Positions 53,773-63,747 of a DNA stretch of 64,000 bases are shown one piece after another. The stretch is from Pseudomonas guariconensis (GTDB taxonomy: Bacteria > Pseudomonadota > Gammaproteobacteria > Pseudomonadales > Pseudomonadaceae). The stretch covers positions 62,001-126,000 of the forward strand of contig NZ_FMYX01000006.1 in NCBI RefSeq assembly GCF_900102675.1, in the 5' to 3' direction. The position numbers and the translations under genes were made by a program. The notes beneath the pieces were generated by a model that had not been told where the DNA came from, searched no databases, and saw only the letters and a program-made list of their open reading frames with translations. Position 1 is the first letter of the stretch. Each line of letters begins with the position of its first letter.

Positions 53773-54633
53773 ATGGCAGCAATCCTCTCGCTTCATGATG
53801 CCGTGAAGCAATTCATCCAGGATGGCGACACCGTCGCCCTCGAAGGTTTCACCCACCTGATCCCGACCGCCGCCGGCCATGAGATCATCCGTCAGAACAA
53901 GCGGGACCTGACCTTGGTGCGCATGACCCCGGACCTGATCTACGACCAATTGATCGGTGCCGGTTGCGCGCGCAAGTTGATCTTCTCCTGGGGCGGGAAC
54001 CCCGGTGTGGGCTCGCTGCACCGCCTGCGCGATGCGGTGGAAAAACACTGGCCTCACGCCATCGAAATCGAAGAGCACAGCCACGCCGACCTGGCCAATG
54101 CCTACGTCGCCGGTGCTTCGGGCTTGCCCTTTGCCGTGCTGCGCGCCTACGCAGGTTCCGACCTGCCGAAGGTCAACCCGCTGATCAAGAGCGTGACCTG
54201 CCCGTTCACCGGCGAAGTACTCGCCGCCGTGCCTTCGGTGCGCCCGGATGTCACCGTGATCCACGCACAAAAAGCCGACCGCAAGGGCAACGTACTGCTC
54301 TGGGGCATCCTGGGCGTGCAGAAGGAAGCGGCCCTGGCGGCCAAGCGCTGCATCGTCACGGTCGAGGAAATCGTCGATGACCTGCAGGCCCCGATGAACG
54401 CCTGTGTACTGCCGACCTGGGCGCTCAGCGCCGTATGTCTGGTGCCCGGCGGCGCCCATCCGTCCTACGCCCATGGTTACTACGAGCGCGACAACCGCTT
54501 CTACCAAGCCTGGGACCCGATTGCGCGCAACCGTGAGTCGTTCACTGCCTGGATCGACACCTACATCCGTGGCACCGCTGACTTCAATGAATTCAAGGCC
54601 AAGCTGGCCAGCACCGCGGAGGCTGCGCAATGA
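53773..54633 (+). CDS. pcaI: 3-Oxoadipate CoA-transferase subunit A (CatI-type, PcaI)
   Basis: A 286-residue subunit A. It moves CoA from succinyl-CoA to beta-ketoadipate. Features: GDTVALEGFTHLIPTAAGHE, LIFSWGGNPGVGSLHRLRD and HAQKADRKGNVLLWG. The length (286) fits the CatI/glutaconate-CoA-transferase-like type, not the roughly 230-residue PcaI described in P. putida. ATG 53773 follows CAGGAG. It overlaps pcaJ by four bases (ATGA). Confidence 0.92.
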   Translation: MAAILSLHDAVKQFIQDGDTVALEGFTHLIPTAAGHEIIRQNKRDLTLVRMTPDLIYDQLIGAGCARKLIFSWGGNPGVGSLHRLRDAVEKHWPHAIEIEEHSHADLANAYVAGASGLPFAVLRAYAGSDLPKVNPLIKSVTCPFTGEVLAAVPSVRPDVTVIHAQKADRKGNVLLWGILGVQKEAALAAKRCIVTVEEIVDDLQAPMNACVLPTWALSAVCLVPGGAHPSYAHGYYERDNRFYQAWDPIARNRESFTAWIDTYIRGTADFNEFKAKLASTAEAAQ

Positions 54634-55409
54634 ACTATTCCACTTCCGAGATGATGACTGTCGCCGCAGCCCGTCGCCTGCGTAACGGCGCGGTCTGCTT
54701 CGTGGGGATCGGCCTGCCGTCCAAGGCCGCCAACCTGGCACGCCTGACGTCCTCCCCGGACGTGGTGCTGATCTACGAATCCGGCCCGATCGGTGCCAAG
54801 CCCAGCGTGTTGCCGCTGTCGATCGGCGACGGCGAGCTGGCTGAAACCGCCGATACCGTAGTGCCAACCGCCGAGATCTTCCGCTATTGGCTGCAAGGCG
54901 GGCGCATTGACGTGGGCTTCCTTGGCGCTGCCCAGGTCGACCGCTTCGGCAACATCAACACCACCGTTGTCGGTGACTACCACGCGCCCAAGACGCGCCT
55001 GCCGGGTGCTGGCGGCGCACCGGAGATCGCCGGTTCCGCCAAGCAGGTGCTGATCATCCTCAAGCAGTCGCCTCGTGCGTTCGTCGAGAAACTGGACTTC
55101 ATCACGTCGGTCGGTCACGGCGAGGGCGGCGATTCGCGCAAACGCCTGGGCCTGCCGGGCGAGGGCCCGGTCGGGATCATCACCGACCTGTGCATCATGG
55201 AACCGGAAGCCGGCACCCATGAGTTCGTGGTCACCTCGATTCATCCAGGCGTGACCCGCGAGCAGATCATTGCCGCCACCGGTTGGCCGATCCGCTTTGC
55301 CGACAGCGTGCAGACCACCGATGCCCCCACCGAGGTCGAGCTGGGCGCGCTGCGCGACCTTGAGGCCCGTACCGCCGCCGCCCATGGCCAGACGGCAGGA
55401 GAAGCCTGA
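54630..55409 (+). CDS. pcaJ: 3-Oxoadipate CoA-transferase subunit B (CatJ-type, PcaJ)
   Basis: A 259-residue subunit B, also CatJ-sized (KT2440 PcaJ is about 213). Motifs [41 protein letters not shown] and EITGS-like [15 protein letters not shown] are visible; a Glu expected as the catalytic acyl-anchor is in VYESG-like IYESGPIG. The start overlaps pcaI (ATGA) and its stop overlaps pcaF (TGATG). Confidence 0.92.
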   Translation: MNYSTSEMMTVAAARRLRNGAVCFVGIGLPSKAANLARLTSSPDVVLIYESGPIGAKPSVLPLSIGDGELAETADTVVPTAEIFRYWLQGGRIDVGFLGAAQVDRFGNINTTVVGDYHAPKTRLPGAGGAPEIAGSAKQVLIILKQSPRAFVEKLDFITSVGHGEGGDSRKRLGLPGEGPVGIITDLCIMEPEAGTHEFVVTSIHPGVTREQIIAATGWPIRFADSVQTTDAPTEVELGALRDLEARTAAAHGQTAGEA

Positions 55410-56611
55410 TGCGTGACGTATTCATCTGCGACGCCATCCGCACCCCCATCGGCCGCTTCGGCGGCGCCTTGGCCGGCGTGCGTGCCGATGACCTGGCGGC
55501 GGTGCCGCTCAAGGCATTGATCGAGCGCAACCCGCAGGTCGACTGGACGCAGCTCGACGAAGTGTTCCTGGGCTGTGCCAACCAGGCCGGCGAGGATAAC
55601 CGTAACGTGGCGCGCATGGCGCTGCTGCTGGCCGGCCTGCCACAAAGCGTTCCGGGCGTGACCCTCAACCGCCTGTGTGCCTCGGGAATGGATGCTGTCG
55701 GCACCGCGTTCCGCGCCATCGCCAGCGGCGAGATGGAGCTGGCCATCGCTGGCGGGGTGGAGTCCATGTCCCGTGCTCCTTTCGTCATGGGCAAGGCCGA
55801 GAGCGGCTACTCGCGCAACATGAAGCTTGAGGACACCACCATCGGCTGGCGCTTCATTAACCCGCTGATGAAGGCCCAGTACGGCGTGGATGCCATGCCC
55901 GAGACGGCCGACAACGTGGCGGACGACTATCAGGTTTCGCGCGCCGACCAGGACGCTTTCGCCCTGCGCAGCCAGCAGAAGGCTGCGGCAGCCCAGGCGG
56001 CTGGGTTCTTCGCCGAAGAGATCGTACCGGTGCGTATCGTTCACAAGAAGGGCGAGACCCTGGTCGAGCAGGACGAGCACCTGCGCCCGGAGACCACTCT
56101 GGAGGCTCTGGCCAAGCTCAAACCGGTCAATGGCCCGGACAAGACGGTCACTGCCGGCAACGCTTCGGGCGTCAACGACGGTGCGGCCGCGTTGATCCTG
56201 GCGTCGGCTGAAGCGGTGAAAAAGCACGGCCTCACCCCGCGTGCACGGGTGCTGGGCATGGCCAGCGCCGGTGTGGCGCCTCGGGTGATGGGAATCGGTC
56301 CGGTGCCTGCGGTGCGCAAGTTGACGGAGCGGCTGGGCATTGCGGTGACAGATTTCGATGTCATCGAGCTGAACGAAGCCTTCGCCAGCCAGGGCCTGGC
56401 CGTACTGCGCGAGCTGGGTGTCGCCGATGACGCCCCTCAGGTCAACCCCAACGGCGGGGCCATTGCCTTGGGCCATCCGCTGGGCATGAGCGGGGCCCGC
56501 CTGGTGCTGACCGCACTGCATCAGTTGGAGAAGCGCGGCGGGCGCAAAGGCCTGGCGACCATGTGCGTGGGCGTTGGGCAGGGGCTGGCATTGGCGATCG
56601 AGCGCGTTTGA
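55409..56611 (+). CDS. pcaF: 3-Oxoadipyl-CoA thiolase PcaF
   Basis: A 400-residue thiolase that splits 3-oxoadipyl-CoA to acetyl-CoA and succinyl-CoA. Catalytic C90 (LNRLCASGM), H356 ([10 protein letters not shown]) and C386 (LATMCVGVG) are present. ATG 55409 overlaps the pcaJ stop. It follows the CoA-transferase in pathway order. The last step of the pathway. Confidence 0.96.
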   Translation: MRDVFICDAIRTPIGRFGGALAGVRADDLAAVPLKALIERNPQVDWTQLDEVFLGCANQAGEDNRNVARMALLLAGLPQSVPGVTLNRLCASGMDAVGTAFRAIASGEMELAIAGGVESMSRAPFVMGKAESGYSRNMKLEDTTIGWRFINPLMKAQYGVDAMPETADNVADDYQVSRADQDAFALRSQQKAAAAQAAGFFAEEIVPVRIVHKKGETLVEQDEHLRPETTLEALAKLKPVNGPDKTVTAGNASGVNDGAAALILASAEAVKKHGLTPRARVLGMASAGVAPRVMGIGPVPAVRKLTERLGIAVTDFDVIELNEAFASQGLAVLRELGVADDAPQVNPNGGAIALGHPLGMSGARLVLTALHQLEKRGGRKGLATMCVGVGQGLALAIERV

Positions 56612-56628
56612 TCGGGTGTTTGGACCCA

Positions 56629-56675
56629 TCGCGGGGAAATCGGAGCGGCGGTTTAGCGCTCCGATTTACCCGCGA
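56629..56675. repeat. REP hairpin between pcaF and pcaT
   Basis: TCGCGGGGAAATCGGAGCG (56629-56647) and CGCTCCGATTTACCCGCGA (56657-56675) form a nearly perfect stem inside the operon. It may lower downstream expression or stabilise the upstream message. Confidence 0.85.
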
Positions 56676-56785
56676 ATAGGGACTGCCGGAACCTCGCTCC
56701 ACGTAAGGTGCAGGCCGGGCTGCGGAACGAGACTGTTACTGGGTGTGTCTAGACTTAGCAATGGCCTTCCAGGAGTAAGCACGTC

Positions 56786-58075
56786 ATGACCTCTAGCTAT
56801 TACACAGGCGAAGAACGCAGTAAGCGCATCTTCGCGATCGTCGGTGCCTCCTCGGGCAACCTGGTGGAATGGTTCGACTTCTACGTCTATGCCTTCTGCG
56901 CGATCTACTTCGCCCCGGCGTTCTTCCCTTCGGACGATCCCACCGTGCAGTTGCTCAATACTGCTGGGGTGTTCGCCGCAGGCTTCCTGATGCGTCCGAT
57001 CGGAGGTTGGATCTTCGGCCGTCTGGCTGACCGCCATGGGCGCAAGAATTCCCTGATGATCTCGGTGCTGATGATGTGCGGCGGCTCGCTGATCATCGCT
57101 TGTCTGCCTACCTATGCGAGCATCGGCACCTGGGCGCCGGCCCTCCTGTTGCTGGCGCGGCTGATCCAGGGCCTGTCGGTGGGCGGTGAATACGGCACTA
57201 CCGCGACCTACATGAGTGAAGTGGCACTGCGCGGGCAGCGCGGCTTCTTTGCCTCTTTCCAGTACGTCACGCTGATCGGTGGGCAGTTGCTGGCGGTGCT
57301 GGTGGTGGTGATCCTGCAGCAGTTGCTGACCGAGGATGAGCTGCGTGCCTATGGCTGGCGTATCCCGTTCGTGGTGGGCGCCATCGCCGCGCTGATCTCG
57401 CTGATGCTGCGCCGTTCGCTGAAAGAGACCAGCAGCGCCGAAACCCGCCAGGACAAAGAGGCCGGCACCATCAGCGGGCTGTTCCGTAACCACGCCGCGG
57501 CGTTCATCACCGTGCTGGGCTATACCGCCGGCGGTTCGCTGATCTTCTACACCTTCACCACGTACATGCAGAAGTTCCTGGTCAACACCGCCGGGATGAA
57601 CGCCAAGAGCGCCAGCTTCGTGATGACCGGGGCGCTGTTCCTATTCATGATCCTGCAGCCGCTGTTCGGCATGTTGTCCGACCGCATTGGCCGGCGTAAC
57701 TCGATGATGTTGTTCGGCGCCTTGGGGACGCTGTTCACCGTGCCACTGCTGATGGCGCTCAAGACCGTGACCAGCCCATTGCTGGCCTTCGTCCTGGTGA
57801 CGCTGGCGCTGTGCATCGTCAGTTTCTACACCTCGATCAGCGGCCTGGTGAAAGCCGAGATGTTCCCCACGCAAGTGCGTGCCTTGGGCGTCGGCCTGGC
57901 TTATGCGGTGGCCAACGCGGTATTTGGCGGTTCAGCCGAATACGTGGCCCTGGGCTTGAAAACCCTGGGAATGGAGAACACCTTCTACTGGTACGTGACC
58001 GCCATGATGGCGGTGGCCTTCCTGTTCAGTCTGCGCCTGCCGAAGCAGGCTGCGTACCTGCACCATGATCATTAA
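56786..58075 (+). CDS. pcaT: MFS dicarboxylate transporter PcaT
   Basis: A 429-residue metabolite:H+ symporter (MHS family) with about 12 TM segments. Typical motifs: [33 protein letters not shown] and [15 protein letters not shown]. PcaT carries beta-ketoadipate or related dicarboxylates (known in P. putida). Spacing from pcaF is 174 bp and holds a REP hairpin; a purine-rich ribosome site (CAGGAG) precedes ATG 56786. Confidence 0.94.
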   Translation: MTSSYYTGEERSKRIFAIVGASSGNLVEWFDFYVYAFCAIYFAPAFFPSDDPTVQLLNTAGVFAAGFLMRPIGGWIFGRLADRHGRKNSLMISVLMMCGGSLIIACLPTYASIGTWAPALLLLARLIQGLSVGGEYGTTATYMSEVALRGQRGFFASFQYVTLIGGQLLAVLVVVILQQLLTEDELRAYGWRIPFVVGAIAALISLMLRRSLKETSSAETRQDKEAGTISGLFRNHAAAFITVLGYTAGGSLIFYTFTTYMQKFLVNTAGMNAKSASFVMTGALFLFMILQPLFGMLSDRIGRRNSMMLFGALGTLFTVPLLMALKTVTSPLLAFVLVTLALCIVSFYTSISGLVKAEMFPTQVRALGVGLAYAVANAVFGGSAEYVALGLKTLGMENTFYWYVTAMMAVAFLFSLRLPKQAAYLHHDH

Positions 58076-58084
58076 GGACGTTGC

Positions 58085-59437
58085 ATGACCCACCAGCTCT
58101 TCGACGTTTACTTCACAGCGCCCGCCATGCGCGAGATCTTCTGCGATCGCGGTCGCCTGCAGGGCATGCTCGATTTCGAGGCTGCCCTGGCGCGCGCCGA
58201 AGCGGCCGTCGGGCTGGTACCGCACAGTGCCGTGGCGGCCATCGAGACCGCCTGCCATGCCGAGCGCTATGACATCCGCGCCCTAGCCGAGGCCATCGCC
58301 ACGGCGGGCAACTCGGCGATTCCCTTGGTGAAGGCCTTGGGCAAAGTGATCGCCAGCGGCGTACCGGAGGCCGAGCGTTACGTTCACCTGGGCGCGACCA
58401 GTCAGGACGCGATGGATACCGGTCTGGTGCTGCAACTACGCGATGCCCTGGCGCTGATCGAGGCCGATCTTGCCAAGCTGGCCGAGACCCTGGCGCGCCA
58501 GGCCCTGCTACATGCCGATACCCCTTTGGTAGGGCGCACTTGGTTGCAACACGCCACACCCGTCACCCTGGGCATGAAGCTGGCCGGTGTGCTGGGCGCG
58601 TTGACCCGCCATCGTCAGCGTCTTGCACAACTGCGTCCACGGCTGCTCTGCCTGCAGTTCGGCGGTGCTTCTGGCAGTCTTGCGGCCTTGGGCAGCAAGG
58701 CTCTGCCGGTCGCTGAAGGGCTTGCTGCGGACCTGGGCCTGAGCCTGCCCGAGCAACCTTGGCATACCCAGCGCGATAGGCTGGTGGAGTTCGCCTCGGT
58801 ACTGGGGCTGGTGGCCGGCACGTTGGGCAAATTCGGGCGCGATGTGAGCTTGCTGATGCAGACCGAGGCTGGGGAGGTGTTCGAGCCCTCCGCGCCGGGC
58901 AAGGGCGGCTCTTCGACCATGCCGCACAAACGCAACCCGGTAGGCGCCGCGGTGCTGATCGGCGCCGCCACGCGGGTGCCGGGCTTGGTATCGACGATGT
59001 ACGCCGCCATGCCTCAGGAACACGAGCGTAGCCTGGGCCTGTGGCACGCCGAATGGGAAACCCTGCCGGAAATCTGCTGCCTGGTGTCCGGCGCCCTGCG
59101 CCAGGCCCAGGTGATCGCCGAGGGCATGGAGGTCGATGCTACGCGCATGCGCCGCAATCTGGATTTGACCCAGGGCCTGGTGCTGGCCGAGGCGGTGAGC
59201 ATCGTCCTGGCCCAGCGCCTGGGGCGTGATCGCGCCCACCATCTGCTAGAGGACTGTTGCCAACGTGCGGTGGCCGAGCAGCGCCATCTGCGCGCGGTGC
59301 TGGGCGAGGACGCGCAAGTCAGCGCCGAGCTGAGCGCCGAAGAACTCGACCGTCTGCTCGACCCTGCCCACTACCTGGGCCAGGCCCGCGTCTGGGTGGC
59401 GCGGGCCGTGGCCGAACATCAACGTTTCACTGCCTGA
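58085..59437 (+). CDS. pcaB: 3-Carboxy-cis,cis-muconate cycloisomerase PcaB
   Basis: A 450-residue fumarase/aspartase-superfamily enzyme converting 3-carboxymuconate to 4-carboxymuconolactone. It has the signature GSSTMPHKRNP and the VHLGATSQDAMDTGLVL region. Nine bases after pcaT and eleven before pcaD, so one transcript. Length as expected. Confidence 0.96.
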   Translation: MTHQLFDVYFTAPAMREIFCDRGRLQGMLDFEAALARAEAAVGLVPHSAVAAIETACHAERYDIRALAEAIATAGNSAIPLVKALGKVIASGVPEAERYVHLGATSQDAMDTGLVLQLRDALALIEADLAKLAETLARQALLHADTPLVGRTWLQHATPVTLGMKLAGVLGALTRHRQRLAQLRPRLLCLQFGGASGSLAALGSKALPVAEGLAADLGLSLPEQPWHTQRDRLVEFASVLGLVAGTLGKFGRDVSLLMQTEAGEVFEPSAPGKGGSSTMPHKRNPVGAAVLIGAATRVPGLVSTMYAAMPQEHERSLGLWHAEWETLPEICCLVSGALRQAQVIAEGMEVDATRMRRNLDLTQGLVLAEAVSIVLAQRLGRDRAHHLLEDCCQRAVAEQRHLRAVLGEDAQVSAELSAEELDRLLDPAHYLGQARVWVARAVAEHQRFTA

Positions 59438-59448
59438 AGGAGACCGCT

Positions 59449-60240
59449 GTGGCGCTACTGCAACTGGCCGATGGCGTATTGAACTACCAATTCGACGGCC
59501 CAGAGCACGCCCCGGTGCTGGTGTTGTCCAACTCGCTGGGTACCGACCTGCACATGTGGGACACCCAGATTCCGGCGTGGTCCGAGCATTTTCGCGTGTT
59601 GCGCTACGACACTCGTGGTCATGGCGGCTCGCAGGTCACCGAAGGCCCTTACCGCATCGAACAGCTAGGCCGCGATGTGCTAGCGCTGCTCGATGCGCTG
59701 GATATCCCGCAGGCCCACTTCGTCGGCCTGTCCATGGGCGGCCTGATCGGCCAGTGGCTGGGCATCAATGCCGGCCACCGCCTACTCAGCCTGACCCTGT
59801 GCAACACTGCGGCCAAGATCGCCAACGACGAAGTGTGGAACACCCGTATCGACACGGTGCTCAAGGGCGGTCAGCAGGCGATGGTCGATTTGCGCGATGC
59901 CTCTATCGCGCGCTGGTTCACCCCAGGATTTGCCCAGGCCCAACCCGATCAGGCTCAACGTATCTGCCAGATGCTCGCGCAGACTTCCCCCCAGGGGTAC
60001 GCGGCCAATTGCGCCGCGGTGCGTGATGCGGATTTTCGTGAGCAACTGGTCAGCGTCAAGGTGCCGACCCTGATCGTCGCGGGGACCGAGGATGTGGTGA
60101 CCACCCCGGAACACGGTCGCTTCATGCAGGTGCAGATCCAGGGGGCAGCCTATGTGGAGTTTGCTGCGGCGCACCTGTCCAATGTCGAGATCGGCGCACC
60201 GTTCACCCGCCGGGTGCTCGATTTTCTGCTGACCTGCTGA
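59449..60240 (+). CDS. pcaD: 3-Oxoadipate enol-lactonase PcaD
   Basis: A 263-residue alpha/beta hydrolase. Nucleophile elbow GLSMGGL (S95), a later Asp in AGTEDVVTTPE, and His in AAAHLSN form the triad. It converts beta-ketoadipate enol-lactone to beta-ketoadipate. GTG 59449 is chosen for the GAAGGAG site and because the length then equals known PcaD; the frame open to 59257 is an extension inside pcaB. Confidence 0.95.
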   Translation: MALLQLADGVLNYQFDGPEHAPVLVLSNSLGTDLHMWDTQIPAWSEHFRVLRYDTRGHGGSQVTEGPYRIEQLGRDVLALLDALDIPQAHFVGLSMGGLIGQWLGINAGHRLLSLTLCNTAAKIANDEVWNTRIDTVLKGGQQAMVDLRDASIARWFTPGFAQAQPDQAQRICQMLAQTSPQGYAANCAAVRDADFREQLVSVKVPTLIVAGTEDVVTTPEHGRFMQVQIQGAAYVEFAAAHLSNVEIGAPFTRRVLDFLLTC

Positions 60241-60250
60241 GGAATTGGCG

Positions 60251-60643
60251 ATGGATGAGAAACAACGCTACGAGGCAGGCATGCAGGTGCGCCGCGCCGT
60301 ACTTGGCGATGCCCATGTGGACCGCAGCCTGGAAAAGCTCAACGACTTCAATGGCGAGTTCCAGGAGATGATCACCCGGCATGCCTGGGGCGATATCTGG
60401 ACGCGCCCGGGTTTGCCCCGGCATACCCGCAGCCTGATCACCATCGCGATGCTGATCGGCATGAACCGCAACGAGGAGCTCAAGCTGCACCTGCGTGCGG
60501 CCGCCAATAACGGCGTGACGCGAGAGCAGATCAAGGAAGTGATCATGCAGAGTGCGATCTATTGCGGGATCCCGGCGGCCAATGCCACCTTCCACCTGGC
60601 TGAGTCGGTGTGGGATGAGCTGGGGGTCGAGTCGCGGCAGTGA
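60251..60643 (+). CDS. pcaC: 4-Carboxymuconolactone decarboxylase PcaC
   Basis: A 130-residue AhpD/CMD-fold decarboxylase. The FNGEFQEMITRHAWGDIWTR and LRAAANNGVTREQIKEVIMQ segments are typical, and IYCGIPAANATF follows. ATG 60251 has GAGGA eight bases upstream. Final gene of the pca operon, followed by a GC-rich hairpin at about 60653-60670. Confidence 0.96.
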   Translation: MDEKQRYEAGMQVRRAVLGDAHVDRSLEKLNDFNGEFQEMITRHAWGDIWTRPGLPRHTRSLITIAMLIGMNRNEELKLHLRAAANNGVTREQIKEVIMQSAIYCGIPAANATFHLAESVWDELGVESRQ

Positions 60644-60686
60644 AACCTGGCGGGGTCGCATTGCGGCCCCTCGCAGGTGTGTGACG

Positions 60687-61211
60687 TCAGGCTGCCGCTT
60701 TCTTCTGGCGCACCGCCACCGGACCTGCCTTGGTTTCCACGGTGCGCTTGAGCGCCGGACACAGCCCCAACATGAACGCCAGCTCCGCCACCACGAACAG
60801 CGGCCCGATGATCAGCCCGCTGATATCGTCCACGAACGCCGGCTTGCGGCCTTCGTAATAATGGCCGACGAACTGGATGATCCAGCCCACCACGAAGGCG
60901 CCGAGCCCGGCGCTCAGCCACAGCCCGGTGGCCTGTACCGCAAGTGTCTGGCCAACCCACAGGCACCCGCCCAGTAACGCGCCCATCACCAGCCCGAAGC
61001 GCACATCCAGACGCAGGTAGAACCACACCGAGGCGGCGGCGACCAGCAGCGCCGGGGAAAGCCACACCCCCAGCATTGAGCCGCCGGGGCGTGACAGCAG
61101 GATGGTCACTGCCAGCACGATCAGCGGAATCCCGACGAAATGGGTGGCGATATTGCGTGGGTCACGGTGGTAGCTGGCGTACTGGCTCAGGTGGTCGACG
61201 AGGGTTTTCAT
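60687..61211 (-). CDS. Mpo1-like (DUF962) membrane protein
   Basis: A 174-residue membrane protein with about four hydrophobic segments. Typical DUF962/Mpo1 motifs: YHRDPRNIATHFVGIPLI (His cluster near the N-terminus), IQFVGHYYEGRKPAFVDD. Yeast Mpo1 is an Fe(II) dioxygenase of 2-hydroxy fatty acids; the conserved His residues fit. Its link to the convergent pca operon is probably positional only. Its role in pseudomonads is unknown. Confidence 0.85.
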   Translation of the reverse strand: MKTLVDHLSQYASYHRDPRNIATHFVGIPLIVLAVTILLSRPGGSMLGVWLSPALLVAAASVWFYLRLDVRFGLVMGALLGGCLWVGQTLAVQATGLWLSAGLGAFVVGWIIQFVGHYYEGRKPAFVDDISGLIIGPLFVVAELAFMLGLCPALKRTVETKAGPVAVRQKKAAA

Positions 61212-61258
61212 TGTTGTTTCTCCCTGGGGGCCTGATTGGCTGATGCCTGTCCCGGCGT

Positions 61259-61280
61259 TTTCGCAGGTTTCCCTGCGAAA
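61259..61280. repeat. REP-like hairpin
   Basis: TTTCGCAGG (61259-61267) and CCTGCGAAA (61272-61280) flank GTTTC-like bases. It sits 48 bp upstream of the Mpo1-like gene start. Confidence 0.55.
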
Positions 61281-61362
61281 GGGCTTGTCTGAGCATAGCG
61301 CCCGGACATCATGGCCGGAACCTGGTGCAGGTGATGGCCTGTTATCACCGCAGCGAATGGCG

Positions 61363-62292
61363 TTACCCCAGGCTGCGGGCGGAGGGCTGTGCGGGCGTGT
61401 CGAGTCTCACCAGGGTCTCGATCATGGCCCGCGCCGCAGGCGACAGCCGGTAGCCACTGCGGCTGATCACCCCACATCGCACGCTCAGCACCTCCAGCCT
61501 TGGCGGCAGGTTGCGCCAGTGCAGCCGAACCAGGCGGCCGGCTGCCAGGTCCTCGGCGATCGCCTCTTCGCTGGCGTTGCCGATGGCGTCGCTGGCCAGC
61601 ACGACACTGCGCAGCACGGCCAAGTGTTCGGTTTGCAGGTGAGGCGTGAAGTCGCTGCGCCCGCTCAAGTTGGCCAGTCGTTTGCGCACACCGGAAACGA
61701 GCAGGGCGCTGGCCAGTGGATAGGCGAACAGGTCGTTGGTCGACAGGCTGTCCTTGGCCAGCAAGGGGTGCCCGGGGCGGCAGAAGAACAGGCCAGGGCG
61801 TGGCGTCAGCGGTTCGGTATGAAAGTACGGGTCGGCCTCGAAGGGGCGGATGTCATCGACGAAGAACTCTATTTGCTCACGGCGCAGTGCCTGGCCCAGC
61901 TGCTCTGCGTTGTTCACTTGCAAGCGGGTGAGGATCCCTGGGTGGGTCTGGATGAAATGGCGCAGAGCCTCGGGCACCAGACGCGCAGCCAGGGCCGGCC
62001 CGCTGCCGAAATGCAGCTCGCCGGCGTCGAGCTTGGTCATCTGGAGCACATCGTTGCTCAACTGCGCGGCACCCTGGACCAGTCGCCTGGCATGTTGCAG
62101 TACCACCTGCCCTTCAGGGGTGGGCTGCAGCGCCTTGCTGGCGCGGTCGACAAGCGGGCAACCCAAGGTCTGCTCCAGGCCCTGGATGGCGCGGCTGAAG
62201 GCCGGCTGGGTAATGCCCATGGCTTCGGCGGCGCGAACGAAACTGCGATATTCGGTCAGGGCAATGAAGTAGCGCAGTTGGCGAAGGTCCAT
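61363..62292 (-). CDS. LysR-family transcriptional regulator
   Basis: A 309-residue LysR regulator: HTH MDLRQLRYFIALTEYRSFVRAAEAMGITQPAF, then an effector domain. It lies 190 bp before the OprD-family porin on the same strand, separated by a REP pair, and behind the pca operon. An aromatic or carboxylate effector is plausible, but targets cannot be named from sequence. It is not PcaQ-like by position. Confidence 0.85.
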   Translation of the reverse strand: MDLRQLRYFIALTEYRSFVRAAEAMGITQPAFSRAIQGLEQTLGCPLVDRASKALQPTPEGQVVLQHARRLVQGAAQLSNDVLQMTKLDAGELHFGSGPALAARLVPEALRHFIQTHPGILTRLQVNNAEQLGQALRREQIEFFVDDIRPFEADPYFHTEPLTPRPGLFFCRPGHPLLAKDSLSTNDLFAYPLASALLVSGVRKRLANLSGRSDFTPHLQTEHLAVLRSVVLASDAIGNASEEAIAEDLAAGRLVRLHWRNLPPRLEVLSVRCGVISRSGYRLSPAARAMIETLVRLDTPAQPSARSLG

Positions 62293-62408
62293 GTTCGGGC
62301 TCTGGTGCGGGGATCAGGGCTCGGTTTTAGCGGGTCGTTACATATATCGTCAAAGAATGTTATTTGATTTAATTATTCTTTTTGGCTATTTGCCGGTGAT
62401 CAGACGAT

Positions 62409-62473
62409 GCGCGGCGTGAACCCGCTCCCACAAAGTCGACGGTGATCTTTGTTGGAGCGGGTTTACCCGCGAA
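62409..62473. repeat. REP pair between LysR gene and porin
   Basis: GTGAACCCGCTCCCACAAA around 62416-62434 and the inverted TTGGAGCGGGTTTACCCG at 62452-62469 match the REP core; spacing as in the other pairs. Confidence 0.85.
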
Positions 62474-62482
62474 GTGTCCTGG

Positions 62483-63736
62483 CTAGAGCAGGTTCAGCGG
62501 GTAGCTGATGATCAGTCGATTCTCGTCGAACGCGTTGGTGCTGAAATCCCGGCGCATGGTGGAGTTGCGCCATTTAAGCGACAGGTCCTTGAAGGAACCG
62601 GCCTGGATCACGTAGGCAAGCTCGGTTTCCCGCGCCCACTCCTTGCCGTCGGTGACGCCGCCGGCCTGCACATTGTCGCCTTTGATGTAGCGGTTCATCA
62701 GGGTCAGCCCGGGCACGCCGAGGGCGACGAAGTTGAAGTCGTGTCGCACCTGCCAGGAGCGCTCTTTGGCGTTGTCGAAGCTTGAGTTGTAGCTGTCGTT
62801 GGCCAGGGTGCCACCGCTGGTCCCGTTGACCCGCATCCAGGCGTCGTCACCGCTGACCTTCTGCAGGCCCAGGTAGAACGTATGACCTTGGTAGCGTGCC
62901 GAGAGCATGGCCGAGGCGGTGCGGTTGTCCAATTTGCCAGCGCGCTCGGCACCGTCCTCGCCGCCGACGAAATAACCGAGGTTGGCGCCCAGGGTCCAGT
63001 CGCCCAGAGGCTGGCTGTGCACCAGGTTGACGTACTGTTGGCGGTAGATGTCCTTGAGCTGGGCATTCCACAGGCCAACCAGCGTGCGCTTGTCGTTGAA
63101 GGTGTATTCGCCGCCGGCGAAGTTGAACCGGTCGGAGGTGAAGGCGGCGCGGCCATTGAGCGACATGTCTTCCATGCTGGCGTCGTTGCGCGGGCTGTTG
63201 CCACGGAACTGGCCGGCATACAGGGTCAGCCCGGCGATCTCCTGGGAGGTGAGCTGGCCGCCGCGGAAGGTCTGTGGCAGTGAGCGGCCATCGTCCGAGC
63301 GCAGGATCGGTAGCACGGGCATCCATTCACCGACCTTCAGTTCGGTCTGCGACGCCTTGGCTTTGAGCGCGATGCCAAGGCGGCCGAAATCATCGGCGGG
63401 GCGGCCGTCGTCGTGCACGGGCAGCAGGTGAGTGCCGGCTGTGCCTTTGCCGCCATCGAGCTTGATCGAATACAGCCCGAGCACGTCCACGCCGAAACCG
63501 ACGGTGCCCTGGGTGAAGCCGGAGCGGGCATCGAGGATGAAGCTCTGAGTCCATTCCTCGGCTTTGCTCTGGCGATTGACCGGGTCGACGAAGTTGCGGT
63601 TGATGTAGAAGTTGCGCAGGTTGAGGGTGGCCTTGGCGCCTTCCACGAAACCGCTTTCAGCGGCCAGGGAGGGCAGGGCGCAGGACAGGGCCAACAGGCC
63701 GGGCAGCAGTTGGCGTGCGGGTTGCAAAGTGCTCAT
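62483..63736 (-). CDS. OprD-family outer-membrane porin
   Basis: A 417-residue outer-membrane beta-barrel of the OprD/BenF/PhaK type. Signal peptide (MSTLQPARQLLPGLLALSCALPSLAA, cleavage AA-ES), first strands NLRNFYINRNFV, EEWTQSFILDARSGFTQG, and a final aromatic strand ending in Leu. ATG 63736 is chosen; the frame open to 63949 lies in noncoding bases. Next to pca genes in KT2440 an OprD-type porin also occurs, so uptake of aromatic acids is likely. An A-rich Crc-type motif lies 12-25 bases upstream. Confidence 0.9.
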   Translation of the reverse strand: MSTLQPARQLLPGLLALSCALPSLAAESGFVEGAKATLNLRNFYINRNFVDPVNRQSKAEEWTQSFILDARSGFTQGTVGFGVDVLGLYSIKLDGGKGTAGTHLLPVHDDGRPADDFGRLGIALKAKASQTELKVGEWMPVLPILRSDDGRSLPQTFRGGQLTSQEIAGLTLYAGQFRGNSPRNDASMEDMSLNGRAAFTSDRFNFAGGEYTFNDKRTLVGLWNAQLKDIYRQQYVNLVHSQPLGDWTLGANLGYFVGGEDGAERAGKLDNRTASAMLSARYQGHTFYLGLQKVSGDDAWMRVNGTSGGTLANDSYNSSFDNAKERSWQVRHDFNFVALGVPGLTLMNRYIKGDNVQAGGVTDGKEWARETELAYVIQAGSFKDLSLKWRNSTMRRDFSTNAFDENRLIISYPLNLL

Positions 63737-63747
63737 CGGTTGCGGAT

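Noticed and set aside
59257..59448. N-terminal extension of PcaD
   Set aside because: It runs inside pcaB; GTG 59449 has a strong ribosome site and gives the family length.
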